The notes: generated by a model not told the origin, from the letters alone. Shown: positions 22,389 to 37,261, counted from the stretch's first letter. The stretch: 64,000 nucleotides of DNA from Mesorhabditis belari (GCA_958450365.1 CAUEEP010000667.1:207001-271000); one strand, 5' to 3'. A program made the numbers and translations.

Positions 22389-23439
22389 GTTTCCCAGCAG
22401 ATCCACCGCCCATTAACTGTTAATCCTAAGAATTTCCAAGGTTTTTTTATCATTTCAGCTGTTTCACAAACCTTTTAAAAAGTTAAACAAAAACTTTTAA
22501 GCATAGTGCACCGAATGCTCCAGTTTGACCTATTAACTTTAAAATTTCAATTTACGTTAACGTACACTTTATTCTTTATAATATTGAAGAATTAGTTTAT
22601 TCTAATTCTATTCTGATGTCTATTGTTAGATGATTGTGTAAATAAATATGATTCTTAAACTTTTACTAATTGAAATTTTAATTGTATAACAAAATATCTT
22701 TATAAAACTTTATTGAAAATGCAATAATCGTACATACAAAGAGTTTCATAGAAAATCCAGGTTTGAAAAAATGACTTAAACTGAATAAAACACTTGACAA
22801 CTTTTTCCGAACATCGACTAGGTTAAGGGCCTTTAAATCGTGACTCTACCGTAGCCCGTAACTAGTTAGTAAATGTTAGAGTCCCTTTTTTTTCCGTATG
22901 TTTTTCCCTTTTTTCTCATTCGATCAGCATTTTGTGAAAAGATTCCTATCAGTGGGATAAAATAAAGTTTGTTAAAATTTTTACCTATTTCTGCCATTTT
23001 GTTTTATGGAAGCACTTCACATAAAGTAGATGTAACAGAAGTAAACGTTATCGATGCCAGAATTCTAAAACACGATATACAACATGATATTACCGCAAAT
23101 GAAATTGTCTCCAAAATGTCCAGTGACTACAATGTCCAAAATGTATTCTTAACTAAATGTTAAGCGGGTTCATAAAATGGCGCCCAAAGCTCTATTTTCT
23201 CACTTGCTCATGTTTTCTCGTCCAAGAATTTTGAAATTTGCTCGTGGCGTCAGCTTCCTTTATTTTATACAGTCCCGTAACTGAATTCTATTATTCTCGG
23301 ACTCGACCTGGTTTTAATTGTTATTCACGTGTTCTCCATCAACTTTTTTTTGTGCTTACTATTCTTAATAACTAGTTTCGATCCAGTTATCCATAATGAA
23401 GTGCTGATGACCGTCATTCTTCAATGTTGAATGTTCGTC

Positions 23440-23440
<1 letters not shown>
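22389..23440. other. Spacer with no recognised gene
   Basis: AT-rich. A 64-codon open frame at 22969-23163 has no homology I know and no supporting splice context. Nothing else seen. Confidence 0.35.
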
Positions 23441-24610
<1,170 letters not shown>

Positions 24611-24931
24611 GCATATTTGACGGGAAAATGTCTGAAAATGCGAAATTTGAATTTCAGCAGCAGCGAATTTGCGTTTAACGGCCAAATAAAAGTAAAGCGT
24701 GAGCTTCAAAAATTATCATTCCTCATCGATTCCATCAACCCATCGCCCGATGCCTACAAAAAGTTAGTTTCATTTGCCTTTCTTCTGTTATTTATTTTTT
24801 GATTAGGGTTTTCTTTGCATCCCACATGCGTGGGATTTTTGTCTATTAATTAACTTTATTCGATCTTTTCTTACATCATGAAAATTTGCTTTTACTTTTG
24901 CACTTGTTCCGCGTTATTATTTTTCTTTTAG

Positions 24932-26273
24932 AGGTCGCTCCTTTGAAGCGTATCACTGGTGAGGATGGCCCGATCCCTTCTTGTACCTGTTCGTGCAGTC
25001 GACCAAAGAATCGCAAAGATGCACCAAAGGTAAATATTTATTTCTATCTTGTATTGTTCAGTATAATCTTTCTTATACTTTACATCTTGTACTTTAGAAA
25101 ACTTTGCGGTGTGATGTCTACACAATGAAGAAGTTGAAGGAAAAGAAAGCCCCGTCGGGGCTAGCCAGTGTAAGTTTTTGCTGATGTTGTTATTTTGATG
25201 AAGGGTTTATATTTATTGCGTTTTCTTTAGCAATCATCCAACTCTGACTCCGAGCCCAAGAAGAAGATGGTCACTAAGGATGTTCGCAAGGTGCACAAGA
25301 AGGCCGCAGAAAAGGGAAAGGAAAAGGTTGAGACTTTGAATTTAATACTCCTGGTTTTTAATTTTGGATTACTAATATTTTTGTTTAGAAGATGTCATCC
25401 TCCTCAAAGAAGAAGGAAAGCAACAACTCGAAGAGCTCCGTCAAAGAGAAAGGAAAGAAGAAAACTGTGAAACGAGCCTGTGCCAAGGTAAAATTTCAGA
25501 GTTTATTAATGGAATTACTATTTTTTCATTTATAGACTCCAGTTTCTGTCCCGGGAGCTTCAAACAAGCGGCAACGCAAGGTGAGCTATTCTGTTTGCCA
25601 TATCTCATTAATCCATTTGACTTTGCATGTTTTTTCTTTTTGAGAGCTTTTTTATTTAGGACAACTCTCTTCAGCCTGCCATTCATCATGAAGATGTAGC
25701 CCTTATGGATATGGATGCAGAAACACTGGTACAGGTAAGCAGGGGATTTTATTCATGCTTTTAATTATGTTACTTTAGATTGGTCGTGATTACGGAATTG
25801 AGCAGTATAGCTCCGGTCGGCTGTCTATTGACTCTGATGATTTTTCGGTCGATGGCGTGGTCACTGGATACAACAAGCACTTGATGGTTCCACTAGTCGT
25901 TCAAAAAGCCAAGAAGAAGGATCTGGTAGACCCTTACATTTGGTCCCTGTGTGACACCGGAGCTCCCGTCACCTACCTGTGTAAAGCCGCATTCAGAAAA
26001 CTTCTCAAGGGAGATGTTACAAAGGACCGCTATGATGTTGTAATCCAGGTTTGTTCGTTTTTCCTGAAAACTGAATAATTTTCAAATGTTTAGATTCCGA
26101 ACAACCTGATTACTGCGCCTCTTTCACCCGAAATGAAGTTCAAGGGAATCAATATTTTGGGGATGGGTGTGATGGCGCAATTGAATGATCTCGATTATTA
26201 TCGACTGCAAGGAGAAAAAGTTCAAGCTGATCCGCAACTAAATCGTCTATTGTGTGAATTAACAAAAGTTTAA
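24932..26273 (+). CDS. Retropepsin-like aspartic protease with lysine-rich linker, 5' end unknown
   Basis: Exons 24932-25029, 25098-25169, 25231-25326, 25389-25487, 25536-25580, 25660-25734, 25779-26048 and 26094-26273 join in frame to TAA (about 310 codons). All donors are GT and all acceptors TTTAG or TTATAG. After a short Cys cluster (CTCSC) comes a very basic, Ser/Lys-rich linker of about 120 residues, likely disordered. Then IWSLCDTGAPVTYLCKAAFR carries the DTGA active-site signature of retropepsins, and INILGMGVMAQL matches the conserved second-lobe ILG motif. Such single-lobe proteases act as dimers. No reverse transcriptase or integrase lies nearby, so this could be a domesticated retroelement protease or a small gag-protease relic. 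The frame upstream of 24932 runs into a stop, so the start is unresolved; an internal ATG at 25127 is one possibility. Its 3' end was copied into the Hsp70 gene next door. Confidence 0.65.
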
Positions 26274-26379
26274 AGAAAATCTCAATCTTGATTTATGAAC
26301 TAGCTTCTTGCACAAAATATTGATTGTTAAGTATGCCGTAAATTATGCCTATGGTTCCGTTTACGATATTGCCTTGCCT

Positions 26380-26392
26380 TTCCCGAAGATTC
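26380..26392 (+). promoter_or_regulatory. Perfect three-unit heat-shock element
   Basis: Sequence TTCCCGAAGATTC fits TTC-nn-GAA-nn-TTC exactly. It lies 131 bp upstream of the Hsp70 ATG, the usual promoter position for HSF1 binding. A looser GAAACGAACC follows at about 26413. Confidence 0.65.
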
Positions 26393-26522
26393 CAGTCCCA
26401 TTTGTGCGGTATTGAAACGAACCTTGTCAACAATTTCATTCATTTGTTTCATTTCTTGCCTTTACGGAGTTAACTTTTTTATTTACAAATAGTTGTATAA
26501 TCAACTTGCAACAAGCAACAAA

Positions 26523-28215
<1,693 letters not shown>

Positions 28216-28394
28216 TAATGGACGGAAGAAATATTCAAGTTGACTCTGCACTATATTTCTATTGTGTGAATTAATAAAAAGGTTAAAGAGAATCTCAATC
28301 TTTCTTTATGAACTTGCTTATTGCACAAAAGTTGTTGAGGTTTTTGATGCGACTAATTGGTAACTTTTGTAACTTAGGCCAGGAGCTGCCCTAA

Positions 28395-29222
28395 GGACCT
28401 GACTCCTAGACTTTGACTGGCCCAGATTTGCTTGGGTCTGTTTATGATAATACTGCATAAGCCCAAGAATTTCAAGATTGTAACAAGATCGACAAATGTC
28501 GATTGGTTATAGATAGAACTAATAAACTTAATGTTGCATAAATAGGACTATCTATACTAAATAATACTGCATTTATTAGGTTGGTTACTAATTCTTTCAC
28601 CCAAATTCCTAATTAAATAAGTCTCAAGCTACCAAATGAAATACGATTTTTTTTCATTAGGTAGGCCAATCATTTCTCTTGCAGATTACTTTTGAAAGTT
28701 TTTGAAAAGCTTTGTTGCGAAGGTTTTTCATTAGCGAGAAGCCAATTGCAAAAACGACAAAGTCCGATGATGTGATTTGAGCCTTTTCTTTCAATGAAAC
28801 CTATTTTGATTACAAAATAAAAAAGATAGCTCGCAAAAAGTTAGGTCTACAAACAAAATTTCAGAATAATCCGTTTAGCGCTTTTCTTTATATGCTCATT
28901 TTTCAATATTTTGGAAAATACCAGTTTTCGTTCTCGCAGGTTATTCTAAAATACTAAAAATTGTTTAAAGATGACAAAAAGTGAGCGATAAACATTTCTA
29001 ATGAAAGAAACCGTTTGGTATGTAGTAGTTTAAGACTCGTTCAGATAATGAAATGAAAGGTCCAAAACTTAGTACTCAACCTAATATTAAGATGAGACAC
29101 TTGACCACCCGGCTACCCGTGCTTGTCGTCCCAAATCCATTCATTGTCCCTGGTGGCTTCTTTCCAGTTTACTTCTACTGGGACTCGTATTGGATCATAA
29201 AAGGTATTCAAATTTTATCTTA
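28395..29222 (+). pseudogene. Inverted duplicate of trehalase intron 5 and exon 6
   Basis: This reproduces, on the plus strand, the sequence at about 10700-11540. It includes the MITE (28576-29084, TA-flanked) and trehalase exon 6 at 29092-29203 (PNPFIVPGGFF then YFYWDSYWIIKG, with Q to P in the middle). The exon is alone, with no other trehalase exons near, so it is a gene fragment. Homology ends at about 29222, matching the edge of the poly-G tract in the source gene. Confidence 0.85.
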
Positions 29223-29229
29223 AGTTCTA

Positions 29230-29904
29230 ATCTTAATGTTGATATCCCCTATCCGACGGAAAATTACGGAAATCTCGACGAATTTTTTGAATTTGAAAAA
29301 CTGAAAACTGAATTTTGTGCGAAAAATTTTCGTATCGAGGGGGTTAGGGCGAGATATTTGAACATAATCTGTAAAGAATTTCGTTTCAAAGTCACGGGGT
29401 CGGCAAAATTCCGACCGGTTGAGTTGGATGAGTGGAAAAAGCTGCAAACCGTTGACGATTTCACGAATCTTAGAATCTTAGTAGAAAAATTCCAATTCAT
29501 GGTTTATGCGAAACTTTGTTGTACGCTTTATTGAAGAGCCGCATTGAGATAGTTGAAAGTCTGTCGAATGACGGACTTCCAGAGTGTTTCCCGATGTGGA
29601 TCGTGAGAAACGGATTGCCCAGTGAAAACGAGAATTGCTCGATTCTTATTTCCGTTCCATTTTTTCCGCAAATTGATTCGCAATTAGATCGTTTACTTCC
29701 AATCCTTTATTGAAACATGAGGAAGATGTGGAGATTTGCAGAAAAATCGAGCTGGAAATGAGAGAAAGAACGCATGAGAAAATTAGGAACCTGATTTCAG
29801 TACAGTGCTTTCGGAAGAGTGATTTCGTGGATGATTTGAGATTTTGCTTGGGATTCGAGAGGGAAGCGGAATTCGTGTATTTCTTTGTGAAACGATTGAA
29901 GTAA
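29230..29904 (+). pseudogene. Relic of the gene family also seen at 4.9-5.3 kb
   Basis: Three adjoining open stretches in different frames read NYGNLDEFFEFEKL, FRIEGVRARYLNIICKEFRF, SNDGLPECFPMWIVRNGLPS and KHEEDVEICRKIELEMRERT. The first two match the relic at 4919-5254. Frameshifts near 29515 and 29710 break the frame unless a short intron is used. The family is not identified. It begins exactly where the trehalase duplication ends. Confidence 0.45.
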
Positions 29905-30164
29905 GGCTTGTGTTTTTTCTGATTTCTGATTCAGACCAGTTTTCGAAAACTACCATAATCTTGACTCTAGTTTTATCAAATCGATGTACTATTTAAATCT
30001 TTTGGTGTGTTGGAACGGGTCATCAATAAGCAGATCAAACATAAAAGTACAGATTAAGGTGTTATGGTCAAGCTTACGGTATTCAGAGTCAGGATTAGGG
30101 TCTTTCCCGGTTTTAATTTAAAATTTACCACAAAACTTTATAGTACTTTATGACCTGTTCGTTT

Positions 30165-30372
30165 ATCGGTCTTATTGTCAATAGATCTGCAACAGAAAAA
30201 CGAGATTTGATCACAGCAATGGCAACTTTCTCTGCACTTCTTCCTGCACGAAGGTTGAATTTTCGAAGCTCTATCTTTTGGTTTAAAAATCTTTGAAAAA
30301 TTAGCCGTTGAAGTAGTCGAATCTCGTTTTTCCGTTGTACACCAAATTGACAATCAGACCGACAAATCAACA
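30165..30372. mobile_element. Small foldback element
   Basis: Ends TTTATCGGTCTTATTGTCAA and the complement of TTGACAATCAGACCGACAAA are imperfect inverted repeats of about 45 bp that include GAAAAACGAGATT. A copy lies in the other palindrome arm at about 35905-36115. Confidence 0.6.
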
Positions 30373-31797
30373 GCTCTAGTAGGCTATAGTTTCAAGAAAC
30401 TTTGACAACGTTGAAAACAAGCATCACTTTACAGTTTAAGGTTTTGAACAGGATTTGTAAAAAAGTAATGCTTCTTGGTCAGCTTATAGCTTATAATTTT
30501 CTTGTAACATTATTGTTTCTTAGGAATTCACGTAAATTGGTTTGAAGATCGTGCCAGAATTCAGATTTATCATTACTTTCAAAAATTTACCCTTTAAAAA
30601 AGTGTTAGAGTTTAAGTTGAACGGATACAGCAAATATTAACTGTTAGACTTGAGATTCTTCAAACAAACTGAGCAGCCATCCTTTTAGAAAGTAATCAGA
30701 AATCGATACAGTGCTGGCTCAAGGGCCATCGAGATCGTACTTGTCTGAATCTCGCCTGATTTGGTTGGATCAAGTGTAAAGTAGTTAAAGATAGTGCCTG
30801 AATTCCTCTTTATTATTTGTTCATTTAACAAGTTCGAGTTTAAATTGAAATTGAAATTTTCCTAGATAGTCATTGAATTTGTGTTTGAATAGAATTAATT
30901 TATTCTTCGATCTCTACAATTTCCCTCTTCTTTCAATAAGTTTACTATGTGTCATTTTGTAAATTAAACATTTTCCGTTGTCACTTTTTCATGCTTACAT
31001 AAATAAAGTAATGATATACAGCTCAAAAAAGATATCACATTTGATTATTGTAGCCAAGCAAACACATTTTGTCCAATTTTGAGGCCAGATTTGGATTTAT
31101 CATAGTCGAATTAAGCGGTGAAACTCATTCTATCGTTTTCCCGAAAGTTTAACGCTGTTTTCTCTTAAAACGACTATTCGTAAGTGCTATTCGATGCGAA
31201 AAAATGCCCTGAATACGAATTTAAATGAATTTTCAGCAACAGTTTGACAGATTTTTCTTTAAATCGAAAAATCTCGAAAAAATCGCTTTTTTCAATATAA
31301 ACAACAAAATTGCCTCCCTTTTACAGGCTGGTTCTTGGCGAAAAAAAATTTGGTGAGCGTCCCATACCAAATTTTGATGCTCCAGTGTCTTCTGCACATT
31401 TTGATACCAAAAATAGATTAATTGTGTGAATCTTTGAAATGTTGATGCCTTTTGAACGCAAAAATAGAGTTGTTCAACTTTCTGCGCGCTAAAGCGTGGG
31501 TAAACTACCGTAGCCTTTACAAAAAAACGCAAAACTATGAAACGAATGTATCTTTATTAATTTCTTCACTTTTTATCAAAATTTGGGCTCCTTTTCTTAT
31601 TATTTACATAATTTTGATTGCAACTAATGATTTGTGTTTTACAGATAAAAGAACGATAACTGGCACGTCAAAGAACAACTCAAATTCACAATGAGGATTT
31701 TATTGTTATCTTTTCATGATTTAAGGGTGCAAATTCAGATATGTTTAGCTAAACATATAATTGCCAATATCATTTGATAAAAAAACAAAAAGAATCT

Positions 31798-31821
31798 TGC
31801 TGCGAGTGGGGTTCGAACCCA
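31798..31821 (-). pseudogene. tRNA-Leu fragment (3' end only)
   Basis: TGCTGCGAGTGGGGTTCGAA then CCCA matches the acceptor and T-arm of the Leu-UAA gene. It then jumps to ACATCGTGTCTGAATAA, a sequence found inside the 3.2-4.8 kb repeat near 4190. The mirror fragment is at 34461-34484. Confidence 0.85.
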
Positions 31822-31918
31822 ACATCGTGTCTGAATAAGCTCGGTTTTAGCATATCATACAAAAGGCGCACGAGTCTAGTAATAGTCTAGTAATTTTAAA
31901 ATACAAGCATTTCATATA

Positions 31919-33156
31919 TTAGGTTGGCAAAAAAGAAATGAGCGTCGTGTTTGTTGATTTGTATTTTATTCACAGTAAAAGATTTTTTAAAATAGTTTAT
32001 TCTATTGGAAAGAGCGTGTTCTTGCGCATCGTTTGATATATAATTTGTCTATGATTACTTTGTTTTTTTGCAAGAAAGAGTGTTTAGAAAATGTCGGACC
32101 AAAAATTTCGTTTGCGGGCCTGCTTGTGGTATGAATTTAAGCAAGGCAAATCGGCTGCTGAAGCTTATGGCGCTCTATCGCAAGTGTTTGACGAAGATGC
32201 TCTATCCGAAAGTCAGTGTAAACGATGGTTTCTGCGCTTCCGAGACGGCGACGAAAGCTTGGAAGACCAAAAACACGGGAGTCGACCTCAAATCATCGAC
32301 AACGACGCATTGAAGGAAGCCATTGAGTCGGATCCACGCCAAACCACTCGCGACCTGGCAGTTCGGCTGCACTCATGTCATCATTGAGAACCATCTGCAT
32401 GGCATGGGCAAGACGAATAGATGCGGAAAATGGGTACCGCATAAGCTATCCGACGCAAACAAGGCGACACGCATCGCAATCGCCGGAATTCTCACTCACC
32501 GCGCCAAGAACAGTGGGTTTTTCGACTCCATTGTTATGTCGGATGAGAAGTGGATCCAATACGGCAACACAGCAAGAAAGCGGCAGTGGTTGGACCCCGG
32601 TGAAGCTCCAAAACCGGACATCCACGGAAAAAAGGTGATGCTTTGTGTTTGGTGGAACAGTAAAGGCCGGGTGTACTTTGAGGTTCTGGATTCGGGTCAA
32701 ACAGTTACGGCGAACCTCTACCAAGGCCAATTGGACCGCGTGGACCAGGCGCTGCGACGTCAAGGTGTGGATACGGCGTCGACAAAATTCCTCCACGACA
32801 ACGCTCGGCCGCTTGTCGCAAAAGTCACCCAGCAGAAAATTGAAGAAATGAGCTGGGAAGTCCTGCCTTATCCGCCATACAGCCCAGACTTGGCACCTTC
32901 TGACTACCATCTGTTCCGATCAATGCACCACTCCTTGGCCGAGAAAAAGTTCAAGAACCGCGACGAGGTCCAAATTTGGGTGTCCAACTTCTTCGAGTCG
33001 CAGCCGGTCGAGTTATTCAAGAAGGGCATCCATTCTCTGCGTGAACGTTTCATTCATGCAGATGGCGAATACCTTTTGGATTAATGTATTGTTATCTTGT
33101 TTTTATAATAAAATAAACTTTTAACGAAAACGCGCATTTCTTTTTTGCCAACCTAA
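31919..33156 (+). mobile_element. Mariner transposon, 1238 bp
   Basis: The ends are TTAGGTTGGCAAAAAAGAAATG and, at the right, GCATTTCTTTTTTGCCAACCTAA, inverted with few mismatches and flanked by TA. The target was a TTCATATATAGCAGAGTG site; unoccupied versions are at about 3810 and 4270. Encodes one transposase. Confidence 0.92.
32091..33084 (+). pseudogene. Mariner transposase, frameshifted
   Basis: The N-terminal frame (32091-32387) has the paired helix-turn-helix DNA-binding part, MSDQKFRLRACLWYEFKQGK onward. A second frame (in use by about 32380, to 33084) carries the catalytic core: SDEKWI for the first Asp, HDNARPLVA for the second, and YSPDLAPSDYHLF for the third, i.e. the D,D34D triad of mariner. 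The frames differ by one small indel between about 32362 and 32380, so this copy should not make active enzyme. The C-terminal end is intact to TAA. Transposases of this family cut at TA and move by cut-and-paste. Confidence 0.9.
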
Positions 33157-33521
33157 TATATAGCAGAGTGTAACAAAAAATTTTGTTACACTCTGCTATA
33201 TATATGACACGCTTGTGTTTTAAAAAAGAATTATGGTGGAAATGATTATGATGCAAGCATTCTGGAGCTTTTTAATGTCCCATCGCAATTAGTTTTGATA
33301 GGCATGAAATTGAAACCAAATTGGCATGAAAATAAATGCAAATTTTAAAGCTAGTTTCGTTTTACAACCCTAGTAACTTTTTTACAAGGGTTGTAACCAG
33401 TTTTACTGGGCCGGTTTTCGCTATTTACTACCCCAGGAAACAACTTTTTAAAAAGCGTCCCGAAAGTGAAAAAATCATTCTGGTCAGTTATATTACCGCC
33501 TTCAAAACGAAGCAACTCCAT

Positions 33522-33605
33522 GCTGTGATGGCCGAGTGGTCTAAGGCGTTGGACTTAAGTTCCAATGGACGCAAGTCCGCGTGGGTTCGAACCCCACTCG
33601 CAGCA
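33522..33605 (+). tRNA. tRNA-Leu (anticodon UAA)
   Basis: 84 nt, same as the copies at 3352 and 4583 except GGACGCAAGTCC in the variable arm (one base change, in the loop). Acceptor, anticodon TAA and T-arm are intact. It sits in the palindrome spacer within a full copy of the tRNA-bearing repeat. Confidence 0.93.
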
Positions 33606-33917
33606 AGATTCTTTTTCTTTTTTCAAATGATATTTGCAATCATAAGTTTAGCCAAATATATCTAACTCTACGCTCTTAAATCATGAATACTGTAAAAAAC
33701 ATAACTTAATAAAATCCTCATTGTGAATTTGAGTTGTTCTTTGACGCACTTATCTCTCTTCAACCTGTAAAACACAAATCATTAGTTGCAATCAAAATTA
33801 TGTAAATAACAAGAAATCGGGCCAAAATTTTGATAAAAAGTGAAGAAATTCATAAAATTCACTTGTTTCATAGTTTTGCGTTTTTTTGTAAAGGCTACGG
33901 TAGTTTACCCTCGCGAC

Positions 33918-34362
33918 CACTGCCAGGTCGCGAGTGGTTTGGCGTGGATCCGACTCAATGGCTTCCTTCAATGCGTCGTTGTCGATGATTTGAGGTCGAC
34001 TCCCGTGTTTTTGGTCTTCCAAGCTTTCGTCGCCGTCTCGGAAGCGCAGAAACCATCGTTTACACTGACTTTCGGATAGAGCATCTTCGTCAAACACTTG
34101 CGATAGAGCGCCATAAGCTTCAGCAGCCGATTTGCCTTGCTTAAATTCATACCACAAGCAGGCCCGCAAACGAAATTTTTGGTCCGACATTTTCTAAACA
34201 CTCTTTCTTGCAAAAAAACAAAGTAATCATAGACAAATTATATATCAAACGATGCGCAAGAACACGCTCTTTCCAATAGAATAAACTATTTTAAAAAATC
34301 TTTTACTGTGAATAAAATACAAATCAACAAACACGACGCTCATTTCTTTTTTGCCAACCTAA
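33918..34362 (-). mobile_element. Truncated mariner copy
   Basis: The first ~445 bp of the same mariner on the minus strand, from the TTAGGTTGG end at 34362 to GGCAGT at 33918, where it is cut and joined to GGTCGCGAG and flank. The cut lies at the same transposase position as the frameshift in the 31919 copy. Confidence 0.9.
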
Positions 34363-34460
34363 TATATGAAATGCTTGTATTTTAAAATTACTAGACTATT
34401 ACTAGACTCGTGCGCCTTTTTGTATGATATGCTAAAACCGAGCTTATTCAGACACGATGT

Positions 34461-34484
34461 TGGGTTCGAACCCCACTCGCAGCA
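34461..34484 (+). pseudogene. tRNA-Leu fragment (3' end only)
   Basis: TGGGTTCGAACCCCACTCGC then AGCA, the mirror image of the fragment at 31798-31821 in the other palindrome arm. Confidence 0.85.
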
Positions 34485-36160
34485 AGATTCTTTTTGTTTT
34501 TTTATCAAATGATATTGGCAATTATATGTTTAGCCAAACATATCTGAATTTGCACCCTTAAATCATGAAAAGATAACAATAAAATCCTCATTGTGAATTT
34601 GAGTTGTTCTTTGACGTGCCAGTTATCGTTCTTTTATCTGTAAAACACAAATCATTAGTTGCAATCAAAATTATGTAAATAATAAGAAAAGGAGCCCAAA
34701 TTTTGATAAAAAGTGAAGAAATTAATAAAGATACATTCGTTTCATAGTTTTGCGTTTTTTGTAAAGGCTACGGTAGTTTACCCACGCTTTAGCGCGCAGA
34801 AAGTTGAACAACTCTATTTTTGCGTTCAAAAGGCATCAACTTTTCAAAGATTCACACAATTAATCTATTTTTGGTATCAAAATGTGCAGAAGACACTGGA
34901 GCATCAAAATTTGGTATGGGACGCTCACCAAATTTTTTTTCGCCAAGAACCAGCCTGTAAAAGGGAGGCAATTTTGTTGTTTATATTGAAAAAAGCGATT
35001 TTTTCGAGATTTTTCGATTTAAAGAAAAATCTGTCAAACTGTTGCTGAAAATTCTTTTAAATTCGTATTCAGGGCATTTTTTCGCATCGAATAGCACTTA
35101 CGAATAGTCGTTTTAAGAGAAAACAGCGTTAAACTTTCGGGAAAACGATAGAATGAGTTTCACCGCTTAATTCGACTATGATAAATCCAAATCTGGCCTC
35201 AAAATTGGACAAAATGTGTTTGCTTTGCTACAATAATCAAATGTGATATCTTTTTGAGCTGTATATCATTACTTTATTTATGTAAGCATGAAAAAGTGAC
35301 AACGGAAAATGTTTAATTTACAAAATGACACATAGTAAACTTATTGAAAGAAGAGGGAAATTGTAGAGATCGAAGAATAAATTAATTCTATTCAAACACA
35401 AATTCAATGACTATCTAGGAAAATTTCAATTTAAACTCGAACTTGTTAAATGAACAAATAATAAAGAGGAATTCAGGCACTATCTTTAACTACTTTACAC
35501 TTGATCCAACCAAATCAGGCGAGATTCAGACAAGTACGATCTCGATGGCCCTTGAGCCAGCACTGTATCGATTTCTGATTACTTTCTAAAAGGATGGCTG
35601 CTCAGTTTGTTTGAAGAATCTCAAGTCTAACAGTTAATATTTGCTGTATCCGTTCAACTTAAACTCTAACACTTTTTTAAAGGGTAAATTTTTGAAAGTA
35701 ATGATAAATCTGAATTCTGGCACGATCTTCAAACCAATTTACGTGAATTCCTAAGAAACAATAATGTTACAAGAAAATTATAAGCTATAAGCTGACCAAG
35801 AAGCATTACTTTTTTACAAATCCTGTTCAAAACCTTAAACTGTAAAGTGATGCTTGTTTTCAACGTTGTCAAAGTTTCTTGAAACTATAGCCTACTAGAG
35901 CTGTTGATTTGTCGGTCTGATTGTCAATTTGGTGTACAACGGAAAAACGAGATTCGACTACTTCAACGGCTAATTTTTCAAAGATTTTTTAAACCAAAAG
36001 ATAGAGCTTCGAAAATTCAACCTTCGTGCAGGAAGAAGTGCAGAGAAAGTTGCCATTGCTGTGATCAAATCTGGTTTTTCTGTTGCAGATCTATTGACAA
36101 TAAGACCGATAAATCAAGGTCATAAAGTACTATAAAGTTTTTGTGGTAAATTTTAAATTA

Positions 36161-36672
36161 TTAGGTTGATGCATAAGTCTTTTTGTTCCTTTTTCGTCTG
36201 CCGTTTCAAGCCAACAAATGCACCAATTAAACTACGGTTGATTTCATTAGAAAAACCAATTATTTTCTGCAAAATAACATTAAAACGGGTTTAAAAATAT
36301 TTTATGCCTGGATTTTCTTGAGAGTATGAAGTCGGGGAGTCAAAAAGGGCTAACTCGATGATGCGGTTTTAGACACCTTAGCTAAATAAAACCTATCTTC
36401 GTGTCAATAGATAAAAAGATAGAGAAAAAAGGTTTGTATTTCGCCAAAATTTCAGAGAAATTCATTCAGCCAATTTTTCCGTAGAGTTTTTTATAGATTT
36501 TTACGAAAAAGGCGTTTTTTCACTCTCGAATTTGCTTGAAAGTGAACCGAAATTCATTTAAAAGATGCAAATTGAACAAAAAAACACTTTTTTTATAGAG
36601 CAAAGTATAGATTAATTGGTGAATTTGTTACTTTTTAACAGGAAGTACGAAAAGAACGAAAAGACTTAATTG
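36161..36672. mobile_element. Mariner-type MITE, right end damaged
   Basis: Begins TTAGGTTGATGCATAAGTCT directly at the end of the right palindrome arm (preceded by TA). The right side reads GGAAGTACGAAAAGAACGAA then AAGACTTA, and the last bases of the inverted end are missing. Related to the elements at 6137 and 20545. Confidence 0.7.
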
Positions 36673-37260
36673 GAAACCGTAAAATAGTCATCGACTCGGC
36701 TCGCTCTCACCTATCGATCTGGGGTCGGAAAATGAAAAGTGAAACTGAAAAAGTTTAACCAAATTTTTACTAACGATAATTTAAGTAGTTAACCGGGATT
36801 TGAAAGTAAATGCACCAAGTGAAAGAAAAACGATTTCAAAGTAGACGAAATAAGTAAATGAAGCTAAAAGGTTAATGGAATTCGAGCTATAGTCGATCTA
36901 AAACTAGTTATTCTATAAAAATCGATATTTTGTTGAAAAGCAATAAAATCTAAGTCTCTAGACAGAAGTCAAATTAGTGAAAAAAGAGAAAAATAGGGAG
37001 AAAAACTGTTGGATGATTACTCACCTGGTCTATTCTGAAAAAGGAGAAAAAGAGCTCTGTTTGAGCGTGAAAAAGAGACGAAAAAGAAGAGAATATTGAA
37101 TTTTTTGACTAGAGAGAATCGCAAAATTTCACAAGAGCGATCAAATCGGGAAATTTTCGACGGGAATCGCTTTCTGACTGGAGTCAAGTGGTTCACTTGA
37201 GAAGGATTCTTTTAAAAAAGACTACGCTATCTTGTTTTCTTAAAGATATCTTTATCTTAA
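36673..37260. other. Spacer with a fragment of the 54.9-kb repeat
   Basis: 36680-36740 (ATAGTCATCGACTCGGCTCG, GATCTGGGGTCGG) is a piece of the repeat seen at 2508 and 54865. The rest is AT-rich without exons I can support. Confidence 0.4.
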
Positions 37261-37261
37261 A

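Larger units (their letters stand above)
30113..36160. repeat. Giant inverted repeat (palindrome) around a mariner
   Basis: The left arm (about 30113-32363) reappears reverse-complemented at about 33918-36160, with only scattered mismatches on reading. Each arm contains a ~205-bp foldback element, about 1.3 kb of non-coding DNA, a broken tRNA-Leu repeat, and the first ~445 bp of a mariner. The ~1.55-kb spacer holds the rest of the left mariner and a complete tRNA-Leu repeat. Confidence 0.88.

Noticed and set aside
24611..24860. Continuation of GFAT after HQSK
   Set aside because: The frame remains open (TGKCLKMRNLNFSSSEFAF) but does not follow the GFAT sequence that I would expect; left unassigned.
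32446..32910. 154-codon minus-strand frame
   Set aside because: Antisense shadow of the mariner transposase.
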